The notes beneath the pieces are model-generated. The model made no database searches, was not told where the DNA came from, and worked only from the letters and a program-made list of their open reading frames with translations. A stretch of DNA of 64,000 nucleotides from Rathayibacter sp. SW19 (GTDB lineage: Bacteria > Actinomycetota > Actinomycetes > Actinomycetales > Microbacteriaceae), in assembly GCF_030866825.1 (NCBI RefSeq), contig NZ_CP133020.1, forward strand, positions 186,001-250,000, written 5' to 3'. Each line of letters opens with the position of its first letter. The first letter of the stretch is position 1. The position numbers and the translations under genes are program-made. Shown piece after piece: positions 1 through 8,430 of the stretch.

Positions 1-1440
1 GAATGGGATGGGAGGCTCTACAGCTCCGGTTGGACTGCCAGCAAGGGCGGCAGCCGCGACATCGTGGAGCCGGCCACGGAGAGTTCGATTGGCCGGTTCG
101 GCGTCGCCAACACCGAGGACGTGTCGACAGCCGTCGCAGTGGCATCCGAGGCACAGAAATCGTGGGCGGCGACAAGCTACGAGGAACGCGCAGCCGTTCT
201 GCGCCGCGCCGGCGATCTCATGGAGACCCACAACGACGTGCTCAGCGACTGGCTGATCCGCGAGGCGGGCTCGCCAAAGGGCAAGGCGGCGTTCGAGACG
301 CACATGGTCTCGGGCCTGTTCTACGCGGCATCCGCCCTCGCGCTCACGCCATACGGTCAACTGCTGCGCAGTGCTAAACCGCGGCTGAGTCTCGCGCGCC
401 GGCTGCCGGTCGGCGTCGTCGGGGTGATTTCGCCATTCAACTTTCCGCAGATCCTCTCGATGCGATCGGTCGCGCCCGCACTCGCGCTCGGCAATGCGGT
501 GATCCTGAAGCCCGACCCGCGCACCGCCGTCTCCGGCGGGCTCGTCTTCGCAGCCATCCTCGAGGAGGCCGGGCTGCCCAGTGGCCTGTTCCATGTGTTG
601 CCGGGCGCGATCGAACCGGCGACCGCGCTGATCGAGCACCCGGTCGTGCGTGTTATCTCTTTCACAGGGTCGACCAAGGCCGGGCGAGCGATCGGCGAAC
701 TCGGCGCCCGGCATCTCAAACGTGTGCACTTGGAGCTCGGCGGCAACAACGCCATGCTCGTGCTCGACGACGTCGACGTTCCGCAGGCGGTTTCGGCCGG
801 CGCGTGGGGGTCGTTCCTGCATCAGGGTCAGGTCTGCATGACCACCGGCCGTCACCTGGTGCATGAGAGCATCTACGACGAATACGTTGAGCGCCTGTCG
901 GCGACCGCCAGCGGCCTTCCCGTCGGCAACGGGGCGACGACGGATGCCGCGCTCGGCCCGGTCATTGACGCCGGCCAGCGCGATCGCATCCATTCGCTCG
1001 TCACGGGCAGTGTCGCGGCCGGTGCGCGCCTGACCGCGGGCGGCACCTACGAGGGACTGTTCTACCGGCCGACCGTGCTGGCGGACAGCGCTCCGGACCA
1101 GCCCGCGTTCGAACAGGAGGTGTTCGGTCCAGTCGCGCCCGTCATGAAGTTCTCATCCTTGGATGAGGCTGTCGACATCGTCAACCAGAGCGAATACGGA
1201 CTGTCCCTTGCCATCCTCACCAAGGATGCGCTGCGCGGCCTCGCGCTCTCCGACCGGATGCACAGCGGAATCGTGCACATCAACGACCAGACCGTCGATG
1301 ACGAACCGGTGATCCCGTTCGGCGGGGTCGGGGCATCCGGAACCGGGTCACGATTCGGCGGCGCTGACGCGAACATCGAGGCGTTCACCGACACGCAGTG
1401 GGTGACCATGCAGACCGACATCGAACGGTACCCGTTCTAG
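1..1440 (+). CDS. Benzaldehyde dehydrogenase-type aldehyde dehydrogenase, 5' end outside window
   Basis: NAD(P)-dependent oxidation of an aromatic aldehyde to its acid in the cytoplasm. The frame is open from base 1 (WDGRLYSSGW..., the usual N-terminus of XylC-like enzymes), so the start lies upstream of the window. Visible motifs are the NAD-fold segment FNFPQILSMRSV, the general-base glutamate in LELGGNN, and the catalytic cysteine in GQVCMTTG (codon 835-837). The C-terminus ends normally. It precedes a 3-oxoadipate CoA-transferase pair and an IclR regulator, which fits a peripheral step feeding benzoate or protocatechuate catabolism. Substrate is inferred from family resemblance; vanillin or another aldehyde is possible. 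Confidence 0.85.
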   Translation, partial: EWDGRLYSSGWTASKGGSRDIVEPATESSIGRFGVANTEDVSTAVAVASEAQKSWAATSYEERAAVLRRAGDLMETHNDVLSDWLIREAGSPKGKAAFETHMVSGLFYAASALALTPYGQLLRSAKPRLSLARRLPVGVVGVISPFNFPQILSMRSVAPALALGNAVILKPDPRTAVSGGLVFAAILEEAGLPSGLFHVLPGAIEPATALIEHPVVRVISFTGSTKAGRAIGELGARHLKRVHLELGGNNAMLVLDDVDVPQAVSAGAWGSFLHQGQVCMTTGRHLVHESIYDEYVERLSATASGLPVGNGATTDAALGPVIDAGQRDRIHSLVTGSVAAGARLTAGGTYEGLFYRPTVLADSAPDQPAFEQEVFGPVAPVMKFSSLDEAVDIVNQSEYGLSLAILTKDALRGLALSDRMHSGIVHINDQTVDDEPVIPFGGVGASGTGSRFGGADANIEAFTDTQWVTMQTDIERYPF

Positions 1441-1460
1441 GCGGGCGAAACGTGACCGGC

Positions 1461-1520
1461 TCCGAACCGCAAGCATCCGACCCGCCAGTATCCGAACCGC
1501 AAGCATCCGAAGCGCAAGCA
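1461..1520. repeat. Two-copy 30-bp direct repeat upstream of pcaI
   Basis: The 20-mer TCCGAACCGCAAGCATCCGA occurs exactly at 1461-1480 and again at 1491-1510, with a period of 30 bp; the second copy then degenerates. It fills most of the gap between the dehydrogenase stop and pcaI. The same-frame reading into pcaI has no start codon, so I treat it as non-coding. Confidence 0.85.
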
Positions 1521-1552
1521 GCACCAGCGACCGCCACCGAAACGACAGGGCC

Positions 1553-2245
1553 ATGATCTCGAAGATCCTCGACAGCGCAGCGGATGCCGTGCGGGACATC
1601 CCGGACGGCTCGACCGTGATGATCGGCGGCTTCGGCACCGCGGGGCAGCCGGTCGAGTTGATCGATGCGTTGTTGGAGACGGGCGCGCGCAACCTCACCA
1701 TCGTCAACAACAATGCGGGCAACGGCACGACCGGGCTCGCCGCGCTCCTCGCGGCGCGGCGCGTGCGCAAGATCATCTGCTCATTCCCACGTCAGGTGGA
1801 CTCGCAGGTATTCGACGGCCTCTATCGAGCGGGTGAGCTCGAGCTCGAATTGGTTCCGCAGGGGACGCTGGCCGAACGCATCCGGGCCGGCGGCGCTGAC
1901 ATTGCGGCGTTCTTCACGCCGACCGGATTCGGCACCCTCCTCGCCGAGGGCAAGGAAACGCGGCGGTTCGGCGGTCGCGACTATGTGCTGGAAAACGCCC
2001 TGACCGCCGACTACGCGCTGATCAAGGCGCACCGCGGCGACAGATTGGGCAACCTTGTCTACCGTAAGACGGCACGCAATTTCGCGCCGATGATGGCGAG
2101 CGCCGCGTGCATTTCCATCGTTCAGGTGGAGCGAATCGAGGAGGTCGGAATGCTGGACCCTGAGGCGATCGTAACGCCCGGTATTTTTGTGAACCGACTC
2201 GTCGAACTGGGCGGCAAACTTCCGCCGGCGACGGAGGGGCAGTGA
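1553..2245 (+). CDS. pcaI: 3-oxoadipate CoA-transferase subunit A
   Basis: Alpha subunit of the heterodimeric family I CoA-transferase that moves CoA from succinyl-CoA to 3-oxoadipate, the penultimate step of the beta-ketoadipate pathway. The 230-residue length is normal. The glycine-rich MIGGFGTAGQP near residue 23 is the CoA-binding loop, and the segments NNNAGNG and GTLLAEGKE are typical. The ATG at 1553 is the only plausible start; no strong Shine-Dalgarno precedes it. Its stop overlaps the start of the beta subunit, so the two are translated together. A scoAB-type acetoacetate transferase is the main alternative; the aromatic neighbours favour pcaI. Confidence 0.88.
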   Translation: MISKILDSAADAVRDIPDGSTVMIGGFGTAGQPVELIDALLETGARNLTIVNNNAGNGTTGLAALLAARRVRKIICSFPRQVDSQVFDGLYRAGELELELVPQGTLAERIRAGGADIAAFFTPTGFGTLLAEGKETRRFGGRDYVLENALTADYALIKAHRGDRLGNLVYRKTARNFAPMMASAACISIVQVERIEEVGMLDPEAIVTPGIFVNRLVELGGKLPPATEGQ

Positions 2246-2937
2246 TGGCGCGGGCGCGGCAGGAGGAGTCGGCGCCTGCGCAGCATCCGGTGCAGCGTGG
2301 TCCGTACTCACGCGAACGGATGGCGCGCCGCGTCGCGCAGGACATCCCAGAAGGCTCATACGTCAATCTCGGAATCGGCTTGCCCACGACAGTGTCCGAC
2401 TATCTGCCGAGTGATCGTGAGATCATCCTGCACACAGAGAACGGCATGCTCGGCATGGGGCCTGTCGCACACGGCGATGACATCGACTATGACCTGATCA
2501 ACGCGGGCAAGATCCCGGTGACCGAGTTGCCGGGCGCGTCCTACTTTCATCAGGCCGACTCGTTCGGCATGATGCGCGGCGGGCACCTCGACATTTGCGT
2601 ACTCGGCGCATTCCAGGTATCCACCTCGGGCGACTTGGCGAATTGGCACACCGGTGGCGAAGATGCAATTCCCGCGGTCGGCGGTGCCATGGACCTGGCG
2701 CTCGGTGCGAAATCCGTCTACGTGATGATGGAACTGTTCACCCGCAACGGGCACTGCAAACTTGTCGAGGAATGCAGCTACCCGCTGACCGGAATCGGCT
2801 GCGTGAACACGGTCTACACCGATTACGCCGTGTTCGATCTCGGGCCGGACGGTGCCACGGTGCGCGAAAGCTTTGGTGACACCACACTTGCGGACCTGCA
2901 GCGATTGACGGGCCTTTCGCTTTCGCCGTCCCCGTAG
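2245..2937 (+). CDS. pcaJ: 3-oxoadipate CoA-transferase subunit B
   Basis: Beta subunit carrying the catalytic glutamate that forms the glutamyl-CoA thioester. That residue is seen in TENGMLGMGP (Glu65 counting from the ATG at 2245). VNLGIGLPTTV and the GGxMDLALGAK-like segment GGAMDLALGAK are further family marks. The ATG at 2245 overlaps the pcaI stop (TGATG) and has GGAGG seven bases upstream; a GTG three bases earlier is possible. It forms a heterotetramer with PcaI. No thiolase (pcaF) is visible downstream, so the last pathway step must be encoded elsewhere. Confidence 0.9.
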   Translation: MARARQEESAPAQHPVQRGPYSRERMARRVAQDIPEGSYVNLGIGLPTTVSDYLPSDREIILHTENGMLGMGPVAHGDDIDYDLINAGKIPVTELPGASYFHQADSFGMMRGGHLDICVLGAFQVSTSGDLANWHTGGEDAIPAVGGAMDLALGAKSVYVMMELFTRNGHCKLVEECSYPLTGIGCVNTVYTDYAVFDLGPDGATVRESFGDTTLADLQRLTGLSLSPSP

Positions 2938-3059
2938 CCAGCGGCGCCGCGACGGCAATGCTACGCTCATCGACGGATTGAGTGTTCGCAGAGCGCACGT
3001 GCGTTCTACGGAATCGAGCAGCGCGCCCCACGCCGAATACCGAGGAAGACAGGCTTCAG

Positions 3060-3896
3060 ATGACCGAACCAGCCAGCGACGTGGATCCTGCGGCAGAGGA
3101 GACTCCGTCACCCAGCGGTCAGTTCGTGCAATCGCTCGCGCGCGGGTTGGCGGTCATCCGCGCCTTCGACGTTGACCACCCCGAGATGACGCTCAGCGAT
3201 ATCGCCCGCCGAGCCGGACTGACCAGGGCGACGAGTCGGCGCTTCCTGCTCACACTGGTCGAGCTCGGCTATGTGCGCAGCGACGGCCGACAGTTCTCGC
3301 TCACTGCGAAGGTACTGGGCCTCGGCTTCAGTTACCTGTCTGCGCTGTCTTTGCCTGAGATCGCGCAGCCGCACCTCGAGGAGTTGGCGTCGATCATCCA
3401 CGAGTCCACATCGCTGTCCGTGCTCGACGACACGGACATCGTGTACGTGGCTCGTGTTCCTGCCCGGCGAATCATGTCGGTGCGCATCAACATCGGCACT
3501 CGATTTCCAGCGTATGCGACCTCAATGGGACGCGTGATGCTCGCCGCCCTGGATCAGGACGGACTGGATGCTTACCTCGCCCACGTGGGCATCGCACGTC
3601 TCACCTCGCACACGATCAGCAGCCACGACGAACTCGTTGCTGACCTGGCTGAGGTACGAGAGCGCGGCTGGGCGCTCATTGACCAGGAGCTTGAGGAGGG
3701 CCTGCGTTCGATCGCAGTTCCAATTCGTCACGGCAGTGAGGTGGTGGCAGCGATCAATGTGTCGACCTCGACCAGCAGTCGCACGATCGAGTCGATCCAC
3801 GAGGATCTGCTACCGCACCTGCAGCGTGCCGCCGAACGCATCAGCGCCGACCTGACGGCCACTCGGCCGTATGCGTCGCCGCGCGCGCCGCGCTAG
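3060..3896 (+). CDS. IclR-family transcriptional regulator (PcaR/PcaU-like)
   Basis: DNA-binding regulator of about 278 residues. An N-terminal winged helix (roughly residues 20-75, with LSDIARRAGLTRATSRRFLLTL as the recognition region) is followed by an IclR effector-binding domain with SVLDDTDIVYVARVP and FPAYATSMGRVML. The preferred start is the ATG at 3060, after AGGAAG and ACAGG; the open frame continues further upstream without a good initiation signal. Its position directly after pcaIJ on the same strand suggests it controls these aromatic genes, as PcaR and PcaU do; that is inference from family and position. Confidence 0.88.
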   Translation: MTEPASDVDPAAEETPSPSGQFVQSLARGLAVIRAFDVDHPEMTLSDIARRAGLTRATSRRFLLTLVELGYVRSDGRQFSLTAKVLGLGFSYLSALSLPEIAQPHLEELASIIHESTSLSVLDDTDIVYVARVPARRIMSVRINIGTRFPAYATSMGRVMLAALDQDGLDAYLAHVGIARLTSHTISSHDELVADLAEVRERGWALIDQELEEGLRSIAVPIRHGSEVVAAINVSTSTSSRTIESIHEDLLPHLQRAAERISADLTATRPYASPRAPR

Positions 3897-4043
3897 TCGG
3901 CCAGGGCCTTGGCAAAGTCGTGGATTCGAACGTTTTCGGTGGTTGATTGGCGAGGAAAAGATGGTGCATTCCCCGACTTCGTAAATGCCCTGATAGTCCG
4001 CGCCTTGTGCGCTGCGCAGGCATCAGCGATCCAATGATTCGGG

Positions 4044-5108
4044 TCAGTTGTGGCGGTGTGGTCGTAGGTATTCGCGTTTGGTGTACCAGCCGGGTGGGCT
4101 GAAGACGGGTTTGCCGCGAACCATTTTGACGGTGAATTCGCCGTGTTCGACAAGTCGATGATCGAACCAGCATTACAGACAGCCGTTGTCTACCTCTGTG
4201 GGTCCGCCCTCACTGTCCGGGATGACATGGTGGGCCTCAGCCAGGTACGCGGGGATCTTGCACCCCGGTTTGGCACAGGTCGGCCCGTCACGGGCGATCA
4301 TCGCCTTGCGTTGCGACGGGGTGAAGAAGCGGGCCTTGGAGGACAGGTCGATTACCCGCCCACCACTGTCGACGGTGACCTGCTGGATGCCGCCGCCTGC
4401 CGCCTCGTCACCTGCTGCGCCCTCGCGGGCTATGCCGTCGGCGGCCTCGTGTGCGCCGTCTTCGGCCGCGGCCAGGAACGCGGGGGCCGTGCGGGGTGAG
4501 AGGAACGCGTCGAAGACCGGAACGATGATCGCTTCCTGCGCCGGGACCAGTGCCCCGTCGACGCCCAACATGCCGTCAGGTCGCCGGAAGAAGCGGATGC
4601 CGCGTTTGGCCATCATCCGGTCCTCACGCGGCTGAATACCGTCTTCATCCAACCGGTCCCGGAACAGTGCCGCCTGCCCGCGGATCAAATCCGCGCACAC
4701 CGGCGGTGTGTCCTCGGTGCCGATCGCGTTGCCGACCAGGGTCGCCTCGGCCGCCTCGAGGGCCTGAACCGGGACCGTGCCCGGCAGCACTCTCAGGGTG
4801 CTGGTGATCGCGTCGGCGGCATCGATGCCGGTCACCCCACCGGCCAGACCCGCCTGCGTCGCCGGGAACAACGCTGGCAACGGCAACCCCACATCCGACA
4901 CCCGGGCTGCCGCCTGGGCGGCGACCCGCACCCGTTGCCGCGCCGTACGCGAGGACACCCCGGTGACCCGCTCAATCAACTGCGCACCGGTGGCGCACCC
5001 GTGCCGGGCCGCCAACCCGTCGAACCCGGCCGTACGCGGAGGCGCCGGTGGGCGACCAGCAGTCGCGGGGCGCCCGCCCGCATCGGGCAGTAGATCCAGT
5101 CGGGCCAA
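4044..5108 (-). pseudogene. DUF222/HNH endonuclease gene, truncated at the 5' end and interrupted by an in-frame stop
   Basis: The longest open part (4173-5108) encodes a DUF222 core (GFDGLAARHGC, matching YNGLAARTGH in the intact relative at 11051-12583) and the first half of the HNH motif (LAEAHHVIPDSEGG). It then meets TAA at 4173-4175 after NGCL. The same frame continues past this stop for 43 sense codons with a perfect family C-terminus (CWFDHRLVEHGEF ... PPGWYTKREYL ... HRHN) and a TGA at 4044-4046. One base change is enough to explain the break. The 5' end lacks roughly the first 60-80 residues of the family and opens with TTG and no ribosome site. The gene is therefore dead, unless the stop is read through. 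Confidence 0.85.
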
Positions 5109-5248
5109 AATGTTACAGATGCCCGCGAACCAGTGACATCTTGCCCCGACTCGACGAGTGATGCCGAGCGGGCGTGGGTGAGCAGATCAGGTCGAGCAGG
5201 TGAGGCCGAGCAAGCACCAACCGACGGCGCCCGTGACCACCGCGCGCG

Positions 5249-5338
5249 TCAGATGACGACGAGCTTGATCGTGGCGCCTCGCGCGTTGTCCGCGAGAGCC
5301 GTGTTGATGTCGGGCGCAGACTGTCGGAGGTCAAGCAT
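5249..5338 (-). pseudogene. Possible C-terminal remnant of a zinc-type alcohol dehydrogenase or quinone oxidoreductase
   Basis: On the minus strand about 25 codons read LRQSAPDINTALADNARG then ATIKLVVI and a TGA at 5249-5251. The pattern 'DIN-ALAD-x-G-x-KLVV' resembles the C-terminal helix and last strand of MDR dehydrogenases. Nothing recognisable precedes it. The rest of the 400-base gap between 5109 and 5508 holds no gene I can support. The match is short, so this is tentative. Confidence 0.3.
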
Positions 5339-5508
5339 CCGGGGTGCTGGAAGCAACGTCTTGAGCGGGGGTGCGGCATCCGTCAATCTCAGCGACGGCA
5401 ATGTGCTCGCTGAGAAGACCTTCAGTCAGAAGTCCCCGATTCCGCCCCAGACGCTCAGCGCGACCCGCTGCAATAAGAAGGTCTTCGGATGAAAGGACCC
5501 CGCTACTC

Positions 5509-6261
5509 ATGAGAACCCTCGTGATCATCCCCACCTACAACGAGCGCGACAATGTCGAGTGGATCGTCGGCCGGGTGCGCACGGCGGTGCCAACGGCATC
5601 CGTTCTGGTAGTCGACGACAACTCACCCGACGGCACGGGGGCACTGGCGGATGCGCTTGCCGCGACCGACACGCAGGTGCACGTGCTGCACCGCGCCGGC
5701 AAAGAGGGGCTCGGTGCCGCGTATCGCGACGGTATGCGCTGGGGTCTCGCCGCCGATTATGAAGCACTCGTCGAGATGGACGCGGACGGCTCCCATCAGC
5801 CAGAGCAACTTTCGCGGCTGCTCGACCAGCTGCAATTCGCGGACGTCGTCGTCGGCTCGCGCTGGGTCGAAGGCGGCGGTGTCGTCAACTGGCCGATCGA
5901 GCGCAAGGTGCTGTCGCGTGGCGGCAGCATGTATGCGCGGTTCGCGCTGGGGGTTCCCGTACGCGACGTCACAGGCGGCTATCGCGCATTCACAGCGGAT
6001 GCGATCCGCCGGATCGATCTGGACGCGGTGCTGAGCCAGGGCTACTGCTTTCAGATCGACATGATCTGGCACGCAGCGGTGGCGGGCTTGAAGATCTCAG
6101 AAGTGCCGATCACTTTTATCGAGCGCGTGCACGGCAAGTCGAAGATGTCGAATGCGATCGTGGCCGAGGCGATGCTGCGCGTGACGGGCTGGGCAATCCG
6201 TTCGCTGCCGGAGCGCGTGCGTCGCTCGGCCGCCGCGCACAGTGTGAGCTCGCTGAGCTGA
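5509..6261 (+). CDS. Polyprenol-phosphate mannosyltransferase (dolichol-P-mannose synthase-like GT2)
   Basis: Transfers a hexose, usually mannose, from a nucleotide sugar to polyprenyl phosphate at the inner face of the membrane, for protein O-mannosylation or lipoglycan synthesis. The 250-residue GT2 domain shows IPTYNERDNVEWIV at the start, DDNSPDGTG, and the metal-binding EMDADGSHQPEQ around residue 85-95; VERVHGKSKM-like ERVHGKSKMS lies near the end. There is no C-terminal membrane domain, as in the short catalytic form. The ATG at 5509 follows GAAAGGA at good distance; the frame is open further upstream but that part has no family match. It stands alone. Confidence 0.87.
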   Translation: MRTLVIIPTYNERDNVEWIVGRVRTAVPTASVLVVDDNSPDGTGALADALAATDTQVHVLHRAGKEGLGAAYRDGMRWGLAADYEALVEMDADGSHQPEQLSRLLDQLQFADVVVGSRWVEGGGVVNWPIERKVLSRGGSMYARFALGVPVRDVTGGYRAFTADAIRRIDLDAVLSQGYCFQIDMIWHAAVAGLKISEVPITFIERVHGKSKMSNAIVAEAMLRVTGWAIRSLPERVRRSAAAHSVSSLS

Positions 6262-6305
6262 GCGCCCGGTTGCAGGGTGGCTGGCCGCGGCCATAACGTG
6301 GGCGG

Positions 6306-6821
6306 ATGGTAGAGAAGGACTCTCGCGAGATCGCGGTGCTGCAACATTTTCTCGATGCCCAACGCTCCAGCGTGCTCGCGATCGTCGACGGTCTCGACGA
6401 CGAGCAGCTTGCAACACAGGTGCTGCCTTCTGGCTGGACCCCGCTCGGCATGATCGAACACCTGGCCGACGCGGAACAGCACTGGTTTCAGGACGTGGCC
6501 TGCGGCGCGGTCTCGGAGTACGCCTGGCCCGACGTCGATGACGATCCTTGCGATCCGGATGCGCCGTTCACGACGCATCACTCCGCGGTCGCCGTGCTCG
6601 ACTACTACCGCCGGCAGTGCGAACTCTCGAACGAGATCCTCGCCGCGACCCCTCTGGGGGCCGCGCTGAAAGGTACGCACAACCAGGAGTGGGAGGGCGA
6701 GGACATCAGCGATCTGCGCTGGGTTGCGCTGCACATGATTGAGGAGACCGCCCGGCACGCCGGTCATCTCGACGCGGCGCGCGAACTGCTCGACGGCACG
6801 GTCGGCCTCGGGCCGCGGTAG
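6306..6821 (+). CDS. DinB-like DUF664 family protein
   Basis: A 171-residue four-helix-bundle protein of the DinB/DUF664 superfamily. Conserved histidines expected to bind a metal are in GMIEHLADAEQHW and in ARHAGHLDAAREL. Members include mycothiol- or bacillithiol-dependent transferases, and actinomycetes carry many uncharacterised ones, so a thiol-transfer role is plausible but unproven. The start ATG at 6306 lies 44 bases after the glycosyltransferase stop on the same strand. Confidence 0.8.
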   Translation: MVEKDSREIAVLQHFLDAQRSSVLAIVDGLDDEQLATQVLPSGWTPLGMIEHLADAEQHWFQDVACGAVSEYAWPDVDDDPCDPDAPFTTHHSAVAVLDYYRRQCELSNEILAATPLGAALKGTHNQEWEGEDISDLRWVALHMIEETARHAGHLDAARELLDGTVGLGPR

Positions 6822-6913
6822 CGCAGCCGACATGATGCAGGTGCTGGGTCGTTCGGCAACCCGGCGGGGCGACCCGCGTAGGCTCGGAGGCACACGTCAC
6901 CCAGGGAGCCGTC

Positions 6914-7447
6914 ATGGACGAAATAAACCCGTACGAGCAGTTCGATTCCGTACCGTCATTCACGGTGAGAAGCACGGATATCGTGCATGGCGAGCCGATG
7001 CCTGCTGCGCATCGCGGTGCAGGCGCCGGCGGCGAGGATCTCTCTCCGCAGTTGAGTTGGTCGGGTTTTCCGCAAGCCACCCGGAGCTTCGCGGTCACCT
7101 GCTTCGATGCGGATGCTCCGACCGGCTCGGGCTTCTGGCATTGGGCTGCCTACAACATCCCCGCGTCCGTAACCTCACTTGACACGGGTGCAGGCGCTCT
7201 CGGAGGTGCACTTTCCTCTCGCGCGCGCACGCTCAAGAACGAGTATCGGCGCCGCGAGTTCGCCGGTGCTGAGCCGCCGGCGGGCACGGGAACACACCGC
7301 TACATCTTCGCTGTGCACGCCGTCGATGTCGAGCAACTCGAGCTCGACTCGGAATCGACGCCCGCCGTGCTCGGCTTCAACCTGCACTATCACACGCTGG
7401 CACGCGCCCTCCTGATCGCGACGGCCGCCTTCGACGACCCGAGCTGA
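6914..7447 (+). CDS. YbhB/YbcL-type phosphatidylethanolamine-binding (RKIP-like) protein
   Basis: Cytosolic PEBP-fold protein of 177 residues. The family core DADAPTGSGFWHWAAYNIP (DPDAP...HW motif) and the GTHRYIFAVHAVD strand, which builds the anion-binding pocket, are present; SRARTLKNEY fills the place of the usual loop. Bacterial members bind small anionic ligands, and their role is unknown. ATG at 6914 follows CCCAGGGAG at 6900-6908. It appears to be a single-gene unit. Confidence 0.87.
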   Translation: MDEINPYEQFDSVPSFTVRSTDIVHGEPMPAAHRGAGAGGEDLSPQLSWSGFPQATRSFAVTCFDADAPTGSGFWHWAAYNIPASVTSLDTGAGALGGALSSRARTLKNEYRRREFAGAEPPAGTGTHRYIFAVHAVDVEQLELDSESTPAVLGFNLHYHTLARALLIATAAFDDPS

Positions 7448-7499
7448 TCGGGATCCGGGCTGCGTAATTGCGGATCGGGCCGCGCGATTGAGCTCCCTC

Positions 7500-7559
7500 G
7501 GTATACCTGAACGCGATTTTTGCCGGTCTAACGTGATGGTTTTGGATGCTGGGTATACA
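7500..7559. promoter_or_regulatory. Two GTATAC boxes upstream of the GntR-prp operon
   Basis: The 8-bp palindrome GGTATACC is at 7500-7507 and a near copy, GGTATACA, at 7552-7559, 52 bp apart and 32 bp before the GTG start of the FCD-type GntR gene. Short GT-N-AC palindromes are the usual operator form for FCD GntR proteins, so autoregulation of the gntR-prpDB unit is a reasonable inference. Confidence 0.4.
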
Positions 7560-7590
7560 ACTGCGGGCCAATGCAGCGTAGACTGGACCG

Positions 7591-8430
7591 GTGCGTGCCA
7601 GCGACAAGGCCTACGAGGCGCTCCGGGAGGACATCCTTCGCTGGCGCCTGGCCCCGGGCACCGTTCTTGGCGAGTCTGAACAGTCGGCGCGACTGGGGAT
7701 TTCGCGTACGCCGTTACGGGAGGCCATCACCCGGCTTGCGGCTGAGGGGCTCGTCGACACCGCCCATGGTCGCGCGGGGGTCGTCACGGCCGTCTCACCC
7801 GACAATCTGGTCGAATTGTTCGAACTGCGCGAAGCCTTGGAAACTCAGGCGAGCCGGTTGGCAGCACGCCGGCGCGGGCCACACGTCTTCGAGCAGCTCC
7901 TCTCCGACTTCGATGACGCGTCCGAGCGGCTTGGGCGGCAGGCTGCTGCTGTGTTTGGTGACGGACTGGCCGCCGATAGTCTGGCCGGCGATAGCCTGGC
8001 CGACGCTGGACTGGCTGACGCTGGACTGGCTGACGCTGCGCCCGCTTACGCTGCACCCGCCGACACTGCAAACGCCGACGCCGGGCACGACGACTACTAC
8101 GCCCTGGTCGCGCGCCTCGATGCAGCGATCGACGATGCTGTAGCCAACTCCTACCTGTTGAATGCACTGCGAAGTCTGCGTGCTCATCTGGAGCGCGCGC
8201 GTCGCCTCGCGCACGACAATCCGAAGCGACTCGCCGAGTCCGCTGCAGAGCACAGACTCATTGTGCAGGCCATCGTTGATTCTGATGAGACGCTCGCAGC
8301 ACAGGCCACCGCTGTACACCTGAAGAAAAGCCTCGATAACCTACTTCATTCGGTGCGTCGCAACGGCGCATCGATTGGCGCATCCGCTGGTTCGACCATC
8401 GCGCGCAGGCGCACGAAAGGAACACGATGA
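7591..8430 (+). CDS. GntR-family regulator with FCD domain, likely regulator of the methylcitrate genes
   Basis: 279 residues. The N-terminal winged helix contains RLGISRTPLREAITRLAAEGL, the GntR signature. The C-terminal FCD ligand domain is interrupted by an alanine/aspartate-rich stretch (about residues 128-168, repeats of LADAGLADAG) that comes from 15-bp tandem repeats near 7990-8040 and is not expected in the fold. GTG at 7591 is the first start in frame with the family N-terminus. Its TGA overlaps the ATG of prpD (ATGA), so the genes are translationally coupled and the protein probably senses 2-methylcitrate or a related acid. Confidence 0.86.
   Translation: MRASDKAYEALREDILRWRLAPGTVLGESEQSARLGISRTPLREAITRLAAEGLVDTAHGRAGVVTAVSPDNLVELFELREALETQASRLAARRRGPHVFEQLLSDFDDASERLGRQAAAVFGDGLAADSLAGDSLADAGLADAGLADAAPAYAAPADTANADAGHDDYYALVARLDAAIDDAVANSYLLNALRSLRAHLERARRLAHDNPKRLAESAAEHRLIVQAIVDSDETLAAQATAVHLKKSLDNLLHSVRRNGASIGASAGSTIARRRTKGTR

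Noticed and set aside
3897..4043. Short minus-strand ORF of 86 codons (3893-4153)
   Set aside because: It is an out-of-frame shadow over the end of the broken HNH gene and the gap; no family features.
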